From: Cyprinodon diabolis
Lineage: Eukaryota > Chordata > Actinopteri > Cyprinodontiformes > Cyprinodontidae
Length of the DNA: 64,000 nt
Direction: 5' to 3'
Assembly: GCA_030533445.1 (NCBI GenBank)
Contig: CM060080.1
Span: 24,133,377 to 24,197,376 of the forward strand
Under the pieces are notes generated by a model. It did no database searches. It saw only the letters and a list, made by a program, of their open reading frames with translations, and had not been told where the DNA came from. The translations under genes and the position numbers were made by a program. Below, one piece after another: positions 53,471-64,000 of this stretch (the first letter of the stretch is position 1; each line of letters starts with the position of its first letter).

Positions 53471-55504
53471 AAATGCTTTTGTTTTATTTGTCTTGTCTTT
53501 TCTAATAATGTTGTTTCTACTGTAAGTTTGTTGTATGCACTGATTGTGATCATTTTTGTTGAAAATGGACCCCAGAAGAAGTATTCTCTTCTCTCATAGA
53601 GACTAATGGGGATCCTTAAATAAATAATAAATACCTAGACATGACCTGGGCATATCGTTTGACATCCGATATGATACTACTGCTCAATGAGTTAATCACA
53701 TACGTTTCCATCTGGGTAAAGCCATCATGCTTGATATAAACATTGTTAAAAAAAGGTAACAAATTAACACAAATATAAGTCATCATTAGCATCACTATAT
53801 CCCATCCAAATAATTAGTTTGGTGATGTTTCAGTCAGCGAGAGATTGACAGGACTATCAAATAAATATTGTATATTTGGGTATTTTCAGATTGAACGAGG
53901 CTAGAAAAGCAACGACTTGCACATGGCAAAAATTTGGAAAATAAATACATTGACAATCTGTGCAGAAAGAAGTTAAAAACATGCTGATGCTGACATAAAT
54001 AGACCCATGGACCACAGAACTGGCCTTTTCTGGCAAAACCACAGCACACAGTCACTCCTCTTTGCTAAGCTCCACAAACCCTGGCCTGGACTCCTGAAAA
54101 AGCACATTCACACATTCAAATACAAGCTAAAAAAATGGAAACTACTTCCTTAAAAACATTCATAATAGTTTAAACCTTAAAGTTTGTGCATTTATTTTCA
54201 TTGTCTCTAAGGAGCGTTAGTTATAATATTAGGTAGTCAATGTGCTCTGCAGATAATTTCATGCTTGGCATGCATTACATATACAGACGTGGCACTAAGT
54301 TATAAACAGAAAAAAATAAACACAGCCCTCTATGAAAGGTCAGGTAAAGAAAAATCCTTAAGTGGTCTGTTTTACCCTGCAGCAATGCCTTTCCCACAGT
54401 CCTTTTTGTTATCAAACTGGTTCTAAGCAGTTTGTAAATTGCTTGCATGAGTCTGTTTTAAGTGTTTGGCAGAGAGAGAGAAAAAAAGTGAAATTATATA
54501 AAAAGAAGCGACATCAGATTTTAAGTCACTGCGTGGTGTTAAGGTAAAAATCGTGCTTTATTTTCTCACATTTTCTGGTAAGACATTTGTCAAATCTGAC
54601 TGCAGCGTTTTAGTCCTGCTGCCACTGTGAAGAGTGTTACCGTGGCAGCAAGCAGGCAGACAATGGTTGTTCACAAAAGGCCTTCTGAATACCCTTCAAA
54701 GAACTGTGTTCATCTCTCAGACAAAAAAAAAAAAAAGGATGAAATGCTCCCTGCCCTGTTCCGGCTAAAAGGCATTATCCTCTGTGATCTTTTTCCCACT
54801 TTCACTTTCATTTCGTCACTTTTCTTTTTATAAGTAGGAGAGCAGTAAAAGTTATAGCTGACGCCTGAAGTTAGGGGGATTTGGACAGTTTGGGGAGTTT
54901 TGTCAAACAGAAGCTGTTGTGACTAAGCCAGGCTGGGGTGTGACTTACAAGCTGAACTTCCCAGTTTGGCTCAGGAACTTGATAAAGGGAAGGAAAGGAC
55001 TTTCCCAGGACAGGAAACTTGGCACTTGACAAACATGTCCCTTTAGTGTGAGCTTTTTACACAAAGATGGGTGCAGGTTACATAATATGTGATCACTGAG
55101 AATTATTCTATTTCATAATTCAGGTAAAAAATTTAAATTCCTGTATTACATAAATTCATAGAGATGTAAAAATATTGTTTCTCTGCCATATACCTGTGCA
55201 TGTTTTACATGAATTACTTAATCAAAGCAGAATCACAAAGAAGGAGATCAGTCAGTGACGTTTAAGGGTTTTTCTTTAATAGTGGCCTTCAATTAATCTG
55301 CATTGTTTAGTCTAGTTTATCTCGTCTTTTTCTTAGCAACACTCCATGTTGTCACTGTGGCGTTTTGAGGCAATTTTGGTAATATCAGTTGACTTTAATT
55401 AGTCAGGTCTGCCTGAATGCTCTTGGTAACTGAGTATGTTGTTTATATTGTTTTGCTTGTTGTTCAAATTATATCTACTTTTATTGTCTTTCCCTAAAAA
55501 GGTC

Positions 55505-55625
55505 CAACCTTTTGTTAGCCAGCCATCTTTTACATGTGACCTCTGTGGGAGTGGGGCTTAAACTCAGAATTTCTGGGACCCAAGCACAATGCCCTAACCC
55601 CGAGGCCACCACTCCCAAGCACTGA
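55505..55625 (-). mobile_element. tRNA-derived SINE fragment
   Basis: On the minus strand: GGTGGCCTCGGGGTTAGGGC (A-box-like) and GAGTTTAAGCCCCACTCCC (B-box-like) at tRNA-like spacing. Short and diverged. Confidence 0.55.
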
Positions 55626-57329
55626 TCACAGATAATGTTTATGCCTTACTTCATTTTTCTACCACATTTTCTTTTACATGTTATCCTTCCACATAATTTT
55701 CAATTAGCATTAAATAGGTCAACCAATTAATAATGCTTTTTGTGACTTAACTTTCCAAAAGAGGGTGCTCATTTAAAATGGTTTAAAGTCATTTAGTCCC
55801 CTGAGAAATGAGGGGTTCAGTAAATGTAAGTCATTTTTGAACTGAATTTCTAAAACAAATGTGTTGATTACATTCTAATTTGCAAAAGATGTGCTTGTAA
55901 TGTACCGATGACATTCAGCAACCTAACCCAGCATTTACGCCTTCTCCTCAGGTAGTTACTGGCACCTTTAATTCATCGACCTTGTCTGCCAGAGCTCCCA
56001 CGTGTACCTCTTATAGCAGGCTGATTCACTGCACACAAGACATGCCTCCTCACAGATCCTCTGCTTCCAGCGCCCACACAGCAGCCCACTGCCACTGTGG
56101 CGGCATCAACACTTGTGAATGTGCAGAAACATCTCCACGGATTTATTTCCTCCAAAGCATATGCTGAGCCTTTTATTTATTCTACACATACATCTATGGA
56201 TTCCTTATTTGTTAGCAAACTTAATTAAGAAAATTCATAAATGTAACCTGAAATAATTCAATAATTAGTGCTTGCAGTATTTTTCTAAGCCTTTTTTAAT
56301 CTGCATTGAAATAAAAGACAGTGGAAGAAAGATTTGACTTGACAGCTATGTTTTAATTATATATAGAGTCTTTGGGAGTGAAATATAAACAATCAGCAGA
56401 GGTCAAAAATGCCAGAGAAAACATCTGGTGCTGATGTTTTCTCCTCCCTTCTGTGCTGCCAAAGGGAGTTACCGGTTTTAGTCAATGGTATTTCTTTTGT
56501 AAAATGAAACAAAATACAATGTTTTACTTTCTTTTCCCTCATTTTTCCCCATTCCCTGGCTGCCATCAAATGATGGGACGTCCAAAACCATGTGTTACCA
56601 CACATCTGATCCATAAACAGCCTTAAAACAACATTCCTCCGCGTGCATTTTTGCACGCTTTTGTTTATTTTCTCACCTCTACCTTCCTCCTATAGGTAAA
56701 TATATCCTGCAACAGTTTGGTGGCTGATTTTCTCCAGGATAGATTTAAAGGACTGCTGCATCCTGTTACAGAGCCAGTTTCCAATCACATTGTGAGAAAA
56801 AAGCGCACATTTGTTTGCGCATCACACGAGGCATAACGGGACAGCCCGTACACGAGGTAGATTTAAACATAAAAAAAAACAATGAATATATTACCCAATT
56901 ACAGATCATAGAATGAATGTAATGCCATACCTCGTTTTATTCCATAAAATCGCTTCTTCTTTAGAGTTTTACAAAAGCAGGCATTTGTCTTCCTCTTCCA
57001 GACAATAGATGAGATGTTGACCCCTGATGCTTAGGGCCCTGCTAGAGGATGGACCCCTGTCTGAGGAATGCGGACTGCAGCCTGCGGCCCCTGAGCTTTT
57101 ACGCACTGAAGGTTTTCAAAGCAGACGCATTACTGAGCGGCTGCATCCGGCTGGATGTTTCAGAATAAGACTAATGCTTAATATGGGTTGACGGATGATG
57201 GGAAAAAAATCAAGTTAGGTATGAGATAATATGAGGAAAATGGGAGATTTCCGAGCTTGGCTCACTGGACCTGGATATCGTTAATTAGAATATTACACAA
57301 CACAAATGTTTAATTTGAATACGAAAATG

Positions 57330-58010
57330 TTGTTTTGACCATGAATGATAGCTCCAGACTGGATAAACTGGTGAGTCTGCGATTGGGGAGCTGGACTCTC
57401 TAGGGAAGGTGCAAGAAATAAGGACACTTAACAAACTGCTGGACATTATGGCGATACCAGCCACCCTCTGTATAATGCTTTTACCACTCAGAGGAGATTG
57501 CTTCTCCCCAAATGCAGGACCAACAGACCGCTTAAGTCCTTTGTTCCTCAAGCCATCAAGCTATGCAACTCTTCACTTGGGGAAGGAGGGGTGATAGGAA
57601 GAGGGACAAGGGTCAGCACATACCTTGGACATCTTCATGCAATATTCTTCTCTCTCACTGTGCAATAACGCAAGTCAACTACTGTGTAATCTGTATAATT
57701 TTTTACCTATTTATAAGGTCAGTGCATTTCTGCAGTACAAGTGCAATAACACAAGTCAACTACTGTGTAGTCCTTCCTTAGCTCTCTACTGTGCAGATAT
57801 TTTTATATCTAAAGACATAAAACATATTCCAGGACATTACAACTTTTTCATGCTCTTTTGCACTATATACACTCTTTTTATATTGTCTGCTGTATTTTTA
57901 TCTTTAATGGCATCTTAATTTAACACTTCCATGTTTACTCTATATAAGCTATTGGAACCAGAATTTTCCTAAAGGAGTAATCCCATGGTATAAATAAAGT
58001 TGAGTCTAAG
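57330..58010 (+). mobile_element. Decayed LINE 3' fragment (L2/Rex-like)
   Basis: Residual coding matches in broken frames (CRTERYRRSF-like segment: NAGPTDRLSPLFLKPSSY; then SSLGEGG-like) resemble the C-terminal end of the LINE at 27797-28695. The tail ends in GGTATAAATAAAGTTGAGTCTAAGTC. Boundaries are approximate. Confidence 0.55.
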
Positions 58011-60143
58011 TCTTTTCATTTCTAAATGATCTCTAAAGGGTTACTACACTATAGGCTTACCCTGAAGAAGGGGCCTCTCTACAGAATATTATATCCACAT
58101 ATGATAGAAAATTGGTGAGGAGTGCTTTCACAGAAATCACACCAGTCCTTGCAGCCCTCAAAACAATGCCTTCTTTTTAAGATGGAAATTGAGAAACAGA
58201 AACTGACTTGAACAGACCAGAGAGGCTGGTTCCCCAAATCAACATAGACAAGTTAAGCCAGAGGGAGTTTCGTGGATTAAAGTGTACTGGGATCCCCCCC
58301 CCCCACTATTTTTTAGTGATAAAATACCACTGAGAAATATGAGAAACTTGTTATAATTGACCTCCTTCCGTCGATATAAAAGTATGTAGTATATAACATG
58401 CTTTGGGTTGGACTGTATTAGGAGGCAATGCCATGCAAGAAAAAATGCAAAATCAATGCAGAAACATTCCAGGCTAATATCTGAAAACAGTTGCAAGGTA
58501 AAAATTAAACAACTGTACTAATTTATATGTAATATTAGCATTATAAAAAATGTAAGAGCAGACCACTGCCCTGGGTGTTATGTGCATCAAGAAAAAAGTA
58601 ACATAAATGTAATTTTAAGCATGACTGGAGGTGCTTCCGCCCCCCATTTTTTTTCTCTTTCTACAATATTCAATGAAATGAGTTGAATACTTTCAGTCCT
58701 TTTAGTCCTTTTTTAAAATAATTTGATTATGATATAATACATTGAGGTTCCACCAGATTGAAATATTGATTCCTATTTAAAAATAACCCTAAATTGATGT
58801 TTTTTTTCTCCTAATGAAACAAGTTTCTATTGCATGTTTTAATGTGTCCCAATCAACCAATGTTAAATTAGAATATTCTGATCAATTTGTTAGTAAAAAA
58901 TAATTAATAAAGGATAAATGAAAATAAACATTGTGGTAAAACTATACCTTCAGTATCATCCTAGCTCTGCAGTTATATCGTACTATGAAATTTTATACTA
59001 CAATAGTGCCATCCTTATGGGCCCTGGATAACATCAAATATATATACTAAACAATAACAACAAATACAAAAAGAGTTATAAAAGCCAAATTTTCAATTTA
59101 TTTGTTCTAATTTGCTAATAAATATATAATAATCCAGCTGTTTCCTGTTTGCATCGAATTTCAGAGGCTCTGCAGAATTGTGCTCTTATTTTTAAAAGAA
59201 AATAGCAGTTTCCTCTAGCCTTGAGTGTATGATTGTATAATTTGAAGCTGTTCATGCTATACTGAATAGAAGCAGTTGTTGGTCCATCCTCCCACACAAA
59301 CACACCATCCCCTCAGCTGGACCTGATCTCAGGATGAAAGTAAATGTGCAGAAGGAGGAAAACAAAATAAGATTCTCTAAATCAGACTCTTGAAAGTGGG
59401 TGCAGGTTTAAATTGAAGCTTCAAGAGGAGTGGGAAGGTCTTCCTTCAATTCATAACACAACAATGCCTGGCGCTTTTATTTGTGTTGGAACTCTGTGTT
59501 AACAAATTTAGGTTTTTGTATTATTGCAGTAGATATTTTGCTGTCACGAGACATCAAAATCTGTCTTGTGACAAAAAAGCAGAAATGTTCTGAGCTGTTG
59601 CCCTAGTTTAGAGATAGAAAACAAAGGCAGCGTAACAAAAAGCTGCATTGTCATGATAAAGAATTGAGCTTCTGTCATGGGGGCTATTAGTAAGACATGA
59701 AGACCCATTTCTGACTTTTAACAAGCTTATTGTAGTAAAGCGCTGTTTCCAAAATTCTGCAAATTAATTCTTAACTATTATTATATTTAACAAAAGCATA
59801 AAGAGAAAATATCATGAAGTCATCATGAACAGATTGCAAACTGAGCTTGTGGAACAGGATTGTGAAACACCTACAATGTAAACAGATCCCTAATCTTCAA
59901 AGTCTTTATCTTTGTTATGTTTCTCTTTGTTGTTGGAAGTGCCCACAAAAGCTGTCATTTAGCAGCATTTTGTAAAAATAAAAACAAGAAAAAAACTCAA
60001 CAAAGTTTTCCGAGTTGATACTACTATAATACTATAGTAGTATTTTAAATGGTTTCATATAAAGCAGTTGTTTTATCACCTTCTTATCTATTGGTGTGTT
60101 TAGAGTCAGGTGAAATTATATATATTATCTGCGGATCCAGACA

Positions 60144-60216
60144 TTTGAATTGAGAAAGCTTCCTGGAGAGGTGGCGAAACGTCTTCAAATCTTGAAAACC
60201 AAGTCCAGTGGATATT
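60144..60216 (+). repeat. Short dispersed repeat, copy 2
   Basis: Matches 15251-15325; reads KLPGEVAKRLQILKTKSSG in frame. Confidence 0.6.
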
Positions 60217-61762
60217 TTTTGAATTTTTACGGAATATATTATATAGGGCACTGCAGACCTACAGGTAACATGAGTTCTTTGGAGGAAAAAAAAAAATTCT
60301 GTGTGAATTGTAGAGTTTTCTATTCCTTCACCAGTCATTGGGAACTGGGTGTGAACATGTGCTTTCCTCTTTGTTTTCTGCATCTAATATTATGGTTGAC
60401 TGGCAGCTTATTCAATACATTTTGATGATGTCCATCAAGTTGATTCCTCTTCGAAAGATACGATTGCTTTATAAATGCTAATTAATATTTGCAGCCTATC
60501 AACCTTTATAAGAGGATAGATATAACTGTGATAGATGTCAGTTAAATTTGGAAGTTAGTAGTTGAATTATTCTTCTGAGATTTTCCCATAATCTCCTCGC
60601 TTCTTGAAATCTGGGATAGAGTTCTTCCCAAAGAACATTAAGAATGCATCCATAATAACGAGTTCTGGATGCAACTGGGTTTCTGCTTGGTGTTTCTGAA
60701 AACATTTTAACACCTTTGGGTCTCTGTCAACGGTGGCAGTTTGCACTAGAGAAACCTGTATTTGAGATGTTATTGTTTTTAAAAGCATGAAGGCCCATTC
60801 TAGGCAAATTTCAAATTAGATACAAAGCAATGACAACCAAAGAGTTTACATAAGTAGTATAGTCATGTTTCAGATGGCTCTAAAAGACTCCGATGACCCA
60901 GAAGATTGAGGGGTGGGTAAATGGTTTCTTTTACAGTTGGAACAGGCCTAGGAGGAGGGGCCTCAATCCAAGGTCCGTAGTCTTTCAAATTTTTGATGTG
61001 TCTCTGCTTTAACACATTTGAGTCAAAATGCGCATTTCTTTATGGAATTTAACTGTATGCTGAGGAGGTAATTTGTTCAAAAAAACAAAAACAAGTGATA
61101 TAATAAAAAAAAACCAAAATTCCTGGAAAGGGATAAAGGAAAGTCAGGTGGCGACATGACGCTTGCAGCTTAACCTGCAGGCAAAGCTGGTTGCATCCAA
61201 AACTTTTTAGAAAAACAACAGCAACAATAAAATGTTCCATACTCTGATAAACTGCTTTGTTTTGATGTATCACATAAAAAAAAAAACCCAATATGTTTTG
61301 TGAAAGGTGCCAAGGGGTTTGAAATACTGATATAAAGCATTGCATAGTGACAACAATGACATAAAATGGTGCAATGTTCACCCTGGGTGTAAAGCAAAAA
61401 AAATAAATAAAAATAAATAAATAAATAAAAATGACAGAGCTGGTGTCTCAAGATACAAAAATGTTAAAAAAAATGCCATAGAGGGCTATCGGAAACTGCA
61501 GATAGCTTTAATCAGTATACAAAATAATTTTTCAGAAAGTAGATTAGACATTTTAATTGAAATACAGCCATTTTTATATCAAGTTCAAAGGATGGGTATT
61601 AGTGTTATATTTGTTTGGGTGCCAGAACATATAGGGATTAATAATAACAGGAATACTTAGGAGGATTTTGTATTTGTAAAGTAATATTATAGAAATAGAC
61701 ATATATATAAATAAATGTAAGTATCTTTATAAATAGGGCCGTTGTGATCCACACTCCTCACC

Positions 61763-61815
61763 AGTAGGTGGCGGTAATGCGCACCGAAAAGTTGTTTGCC
61801 AACCGCGATTAAACG
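61763..61815 (+). repeat. LINE 3' tail relic in dnajc17 promoter
   Basis: AGTAGGTGGCGGTAATGCGCACC followed by GTTTGCCAACCGCGATTAAA resembles the 3' UTR of the LINEs at 13164 and 13876 (GGTGGCGATAATGCTCC, GCAAGTCGCCAGTAAA). The GAA tail is degraded to GCAGCAAGACAAG. Confidence 0.6.
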
Positions 61816-61845
61816 CAGCAAGACAAGCGATTCTGCCTGCAATAA

Positions 61846-61865
61846 ACTACATTTCCCATCATGCA
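61846..61865 (+). promoter_or_regulatory. dnajc17: ZNF143/THAP11-type promoter element
   Basis: ACTACATTTCCCATCATGCA closely follows the known vertebrate motif ACTACAATTCCCAGCATGC bound by ZNF143. It lies about 170-190 bases before the dnajc17 start codon, a usual distance for this element in TATA-less housekeeping promoters. Confidence 0.65.
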
Positions 61866-62037
61866 AAATACATCCGGTTGAAAAGTCGTCAACGTCAAAC
61901 TCATGCTGCCTGAAAACCTAAACAGCAGCTATAAAAAGCTAAATTAACGAACTTTTACCACCTCAGAAGCAGCTTTAACCCTTTTATAAGCATCTTTCCC
62001 CCCTGCGCTGCTGTTTTAGCTGGTATCAAGACAAAAA

Positions 62038-62118
62038 ATGTCTGGAAAGGCGAAGGAAATCTTACAGATGGATCTGTATGGGTTACTCGGCATTGAGAGC
62101 ACAGCTACAACGAAAGAG
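62038..62118 (+). CDS. dnajc17: DnaJ homolog subfamily C member 17, first coding exon (partial gene)
   Basis: 27 codons, MSGKAKEILQMDLYGLLGIE then STATTKE, ending at GAG before a GTACGT donor, in phase 0. Human DNAJC17 starts with the same pattern (KELLQMDLYALLGIE) and splits its J domain at a comparable place. The family has an N-terminal J domain (the HPD motif would be in the next exon) and a C-terminal RNA-recognition motif, and acts with the spliceosome in the nucleus. The next exon was not found up to 64000, so intron 1 is at least 1.9 kb and the rest of the gene lies outside. Its promoter faces inf2 head to head. Confidence 0.9.
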
Positions 62119-64000
62119 GTACGTAAAGCAGTACATTAAAAGCAACGATACTATTGTCAGTAACTTAGTATTGGAAAATGCAAAAAAAAAAAATAAAAAA
62201 TGTATTTTTTATTTTTCCAAACGAAACCGATAAAATCCCTTCTTTTATTTTGGCGAAGCAGGCAGGAAGAGCACTTATGTCACAATTATTATATTTCATT
62301 TATTATTCTGAAAACAGCACAACCACAAGGTACCTAAACAAGTAAGATAAATCTCATGCAAAAGTAGGAATAGACTTTCAGTCCGGCATGTCCTTTTAAA
62401 AGACAGCAGTCTGCCAAGAAGACAAAGCAGCTAAATGCTACATCTCACAGTTGCAATACACCAGATGACCACTAGATGGAGGCAACGTCCCGGACAATTT
62501 CTGCCTAACAAAACAGTATTTGCAATGGATTTATATAATTAATGATTTAGAATGTTAGAATAATCCTTACATCTAAGCTAAAATATTCAAAATTATTTAG
62601 AATAAATTAGATAATTTATATATTTGATGGATAACATTTTTGCTGATTGAGGTTGATTAAAATATTTAGAAATTAGTATTAGTCTAAGTTTTCATTTGGG
62701 GCCATTAAGGTTTACCCATCTGCCATGTCTTTTAAGACTTTAATTTCAATCAGAAGTTAACCACAGAATCCTTAATAGTGCTTTTTCCTCCCACCACCAC
62801 ATCTCTGTAGAATCCATCGGCCTAAACAAGATTGGATTAAAATCGCTGCCAAAAGAAGGGAAGTAGTTAATTTCTTAATTGGTTTTCAAAGTGTTTTCAT
62901 TCTTGGAGGATTATCCTTGAGGAAGTCGGTGGTTGTGGCTTGGGCAGAGCTAAAGCCTCAGAATTGAGAGCGCCGGCTCTGAGCGTTCTGTTGATGGTTA
63001 ACAGAGATAGTGGGGTTAGGCTCATGGGCGCTGCATAGAATCACAGAACGCTCACAAAAATCAATCAAATGTGTGAAGTTGGACGTCATCAGCCACTTAT
63101 CGAAGTTGTTTGACCTGCGGCCCCATCTCCCTTCAGGCAGGCTGTTAATCAGACATGGAAGAAGCTCATCCAAGAATCTGTTTTTATGGGTTGTCACATA
63201 AAGAGGCATTACGTAAAAACCGTGTTTCACAGATTGTAAAGTATTGCTTTGACGCAGGAGTTTGAACACTGAGCTTTAGGTCTGCCAAACCATATATCTT
63301 ATAACGCATGTCTTATATTACAGTAGCTGAACTTCTGATTATGTCTGATATTTGAGAAATCCTTATGAAGCCTATGAAATCTCATGATTTAATGATTGTA
63401 AATAACTGGGCTTGGTGTTTAGGGCATTGATGAGGGATAACCACCAGAGTCGTACCTACCGCAGATTGCATGGTAAAGCCATGTCAACATCCGGGACCAC
63501 ACAAACACTGTGGTTCATTCAGCTACTATAATTTTAATAAACCTTTTACTTAATGCATTGCAGCAGCAAGAAAACAAAAACAGAATTAACAACATGCTCA
63601 TAATTTACTCTCAGGCAGACTATATAATTGTACAGTAGTAGCTTATTAGAAGCTTGTTACCATTAATGACACCGAACCTTTCCACACGTTGTCAGGTTCC
63701 AGCCTTAAACGTCAGTGAGTTTTTATTAGAATCCTAATCTTTTCAGCCTCTATGCGATGCATAGCGGAAGGATCATGCAACTAGTATATTGCTTAAACTG
63801 GGAATTCTGACTGTTTATAATATAATATATAGTAAACACGCGCGTTAAGATCATTGGAAGTTGGAGGTCTAATCTTTTTCTGGCAGTTTGTGTCTTATTA
63901 GACCAGTGGAACATACGGTGCTGTGCAGCTTTTATACATGAGCGTCTTACTGTAGTGTTTGAACCCATAAAATGCAGTGAAATGTTTTAATATCGGCATA
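62119..64000 (+). other. dnajc17: dnajc17 intron 1 (partial)
   Basis: No J-domain continuation (HPDK) found on the plus strand. A minus-strand frame at 62958-63269 (103 codons, with LDELLPCLINSLPEGRW) has a protein-like look and may be a mobile-element remnant; it was not identified. Confidence 0.5.

Larger units (their letters stand above)
52300..61740. other. Spacer upstream of inf2; probably holds its non-coding first exon
   Basis: No coding exon recognised. The inf2 start codon is preceded by a splice acceptor (CCCCCCCTGCAG at about 52267-52278), so a leader exon must lie further up. The GC/CpG-richer patch at about 56800-57160 is the best candidate promoter by composition only. The rest is AT-rich DNA with the SINE, LINE and hairpin listed separately. 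Confidence 0.45.

Noticed and set aside
62958..63269. 103-codon minus-strand frame
   Set aside because: Protein-like in look but no family recognised; it lies in the dnajc17 intron and may be a repeat remnant.

Overview
The window is nuclear genomic DNA of a ray-finned (teleost) fish. The genes have many short introns with GT-AG (twice GC-AG) boundaries. The proteins are clear vertebrate orthologues. The intergenic and intronic DNA is AT-rich and full of fish-type repeats: a DIRS retrotransposon, hAT elements and MITEs, L2/Rex-like LINE ends, tRNA- and 5S-derived SINEs, and long CCAT microsatellites. There is no bacterial, plasmid, phage or CRISPR content. The exact species cannot be read from the sequence.

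Three host genes lie on the minus strand in the order inf2 (start codon 52252, stop 31376), adss1 (22995 to 16452) and siva1 (13030 to 6470). A fourth gene, dnajc17, starts on the plus strand at 62038 and leaves the window after its first coding exon. The run INF2-ADSS1-SIVA1 in one orientation is the order I know from human 14q32.33, so this is an old conserved block; dnajc17 is not part of it in human. All exons of siva1 (4), adss1 (13) and inf2 (21 coding, plus one alternative last exon) could be placed by hand with matching splice phases. They give predicted proteins of 167, 456 and 1212 (or 1216) residues.

Layout: 1-6.3 kb, no gene recognised. 6.3-13.2 kb, siva1, whose second intron holds a 1.7 kb hAT element and a 0.4 kb hAT MITE. 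13.15-14.47 kb, two separate 5'-truncated LINE insertions, each with its own target-site duplication, just upstream of siva1. 16.4-23.0 kb, adss1. 23-30.7 kb, a repeat-rich spacer holding an LTR-like repeat split by a hAT element, a 5S-derived SINE and an L2/Rex-like LINE end. 30.7-52.3 kb, inf2, with a nearly full-length but broken 5.8 kb DIRS element in antisense orientation inside the FH2-coding part. 52.3-61.7 kb, a large spacer that probably holds the non-coding first exon and promoter of inf2. 61.75-64 kb, the dnajc17 promoter, exon 1 and part of intron 1.

The genes have separate housekeeping or cytoskeletal jobs: actin nucleation and severing (inf2), AMP synthesis and the purine nucleotide cycle (adss1), an apoptosis-linked zinc-binding protein (siva1) and a J-domain splicing factor (dnajc17). 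The most informative observations are two mutually exclusive, phase-compatible C-terminal exons of inf2 (one encoding a CVLQ prenylation box), two GC-AG introns in inf2, a DIRS element with intact terminal and internal complementary regions but broken reading frames, and a CRE-like promoter motif of siva1 that was duplicated by a LINE insertion.
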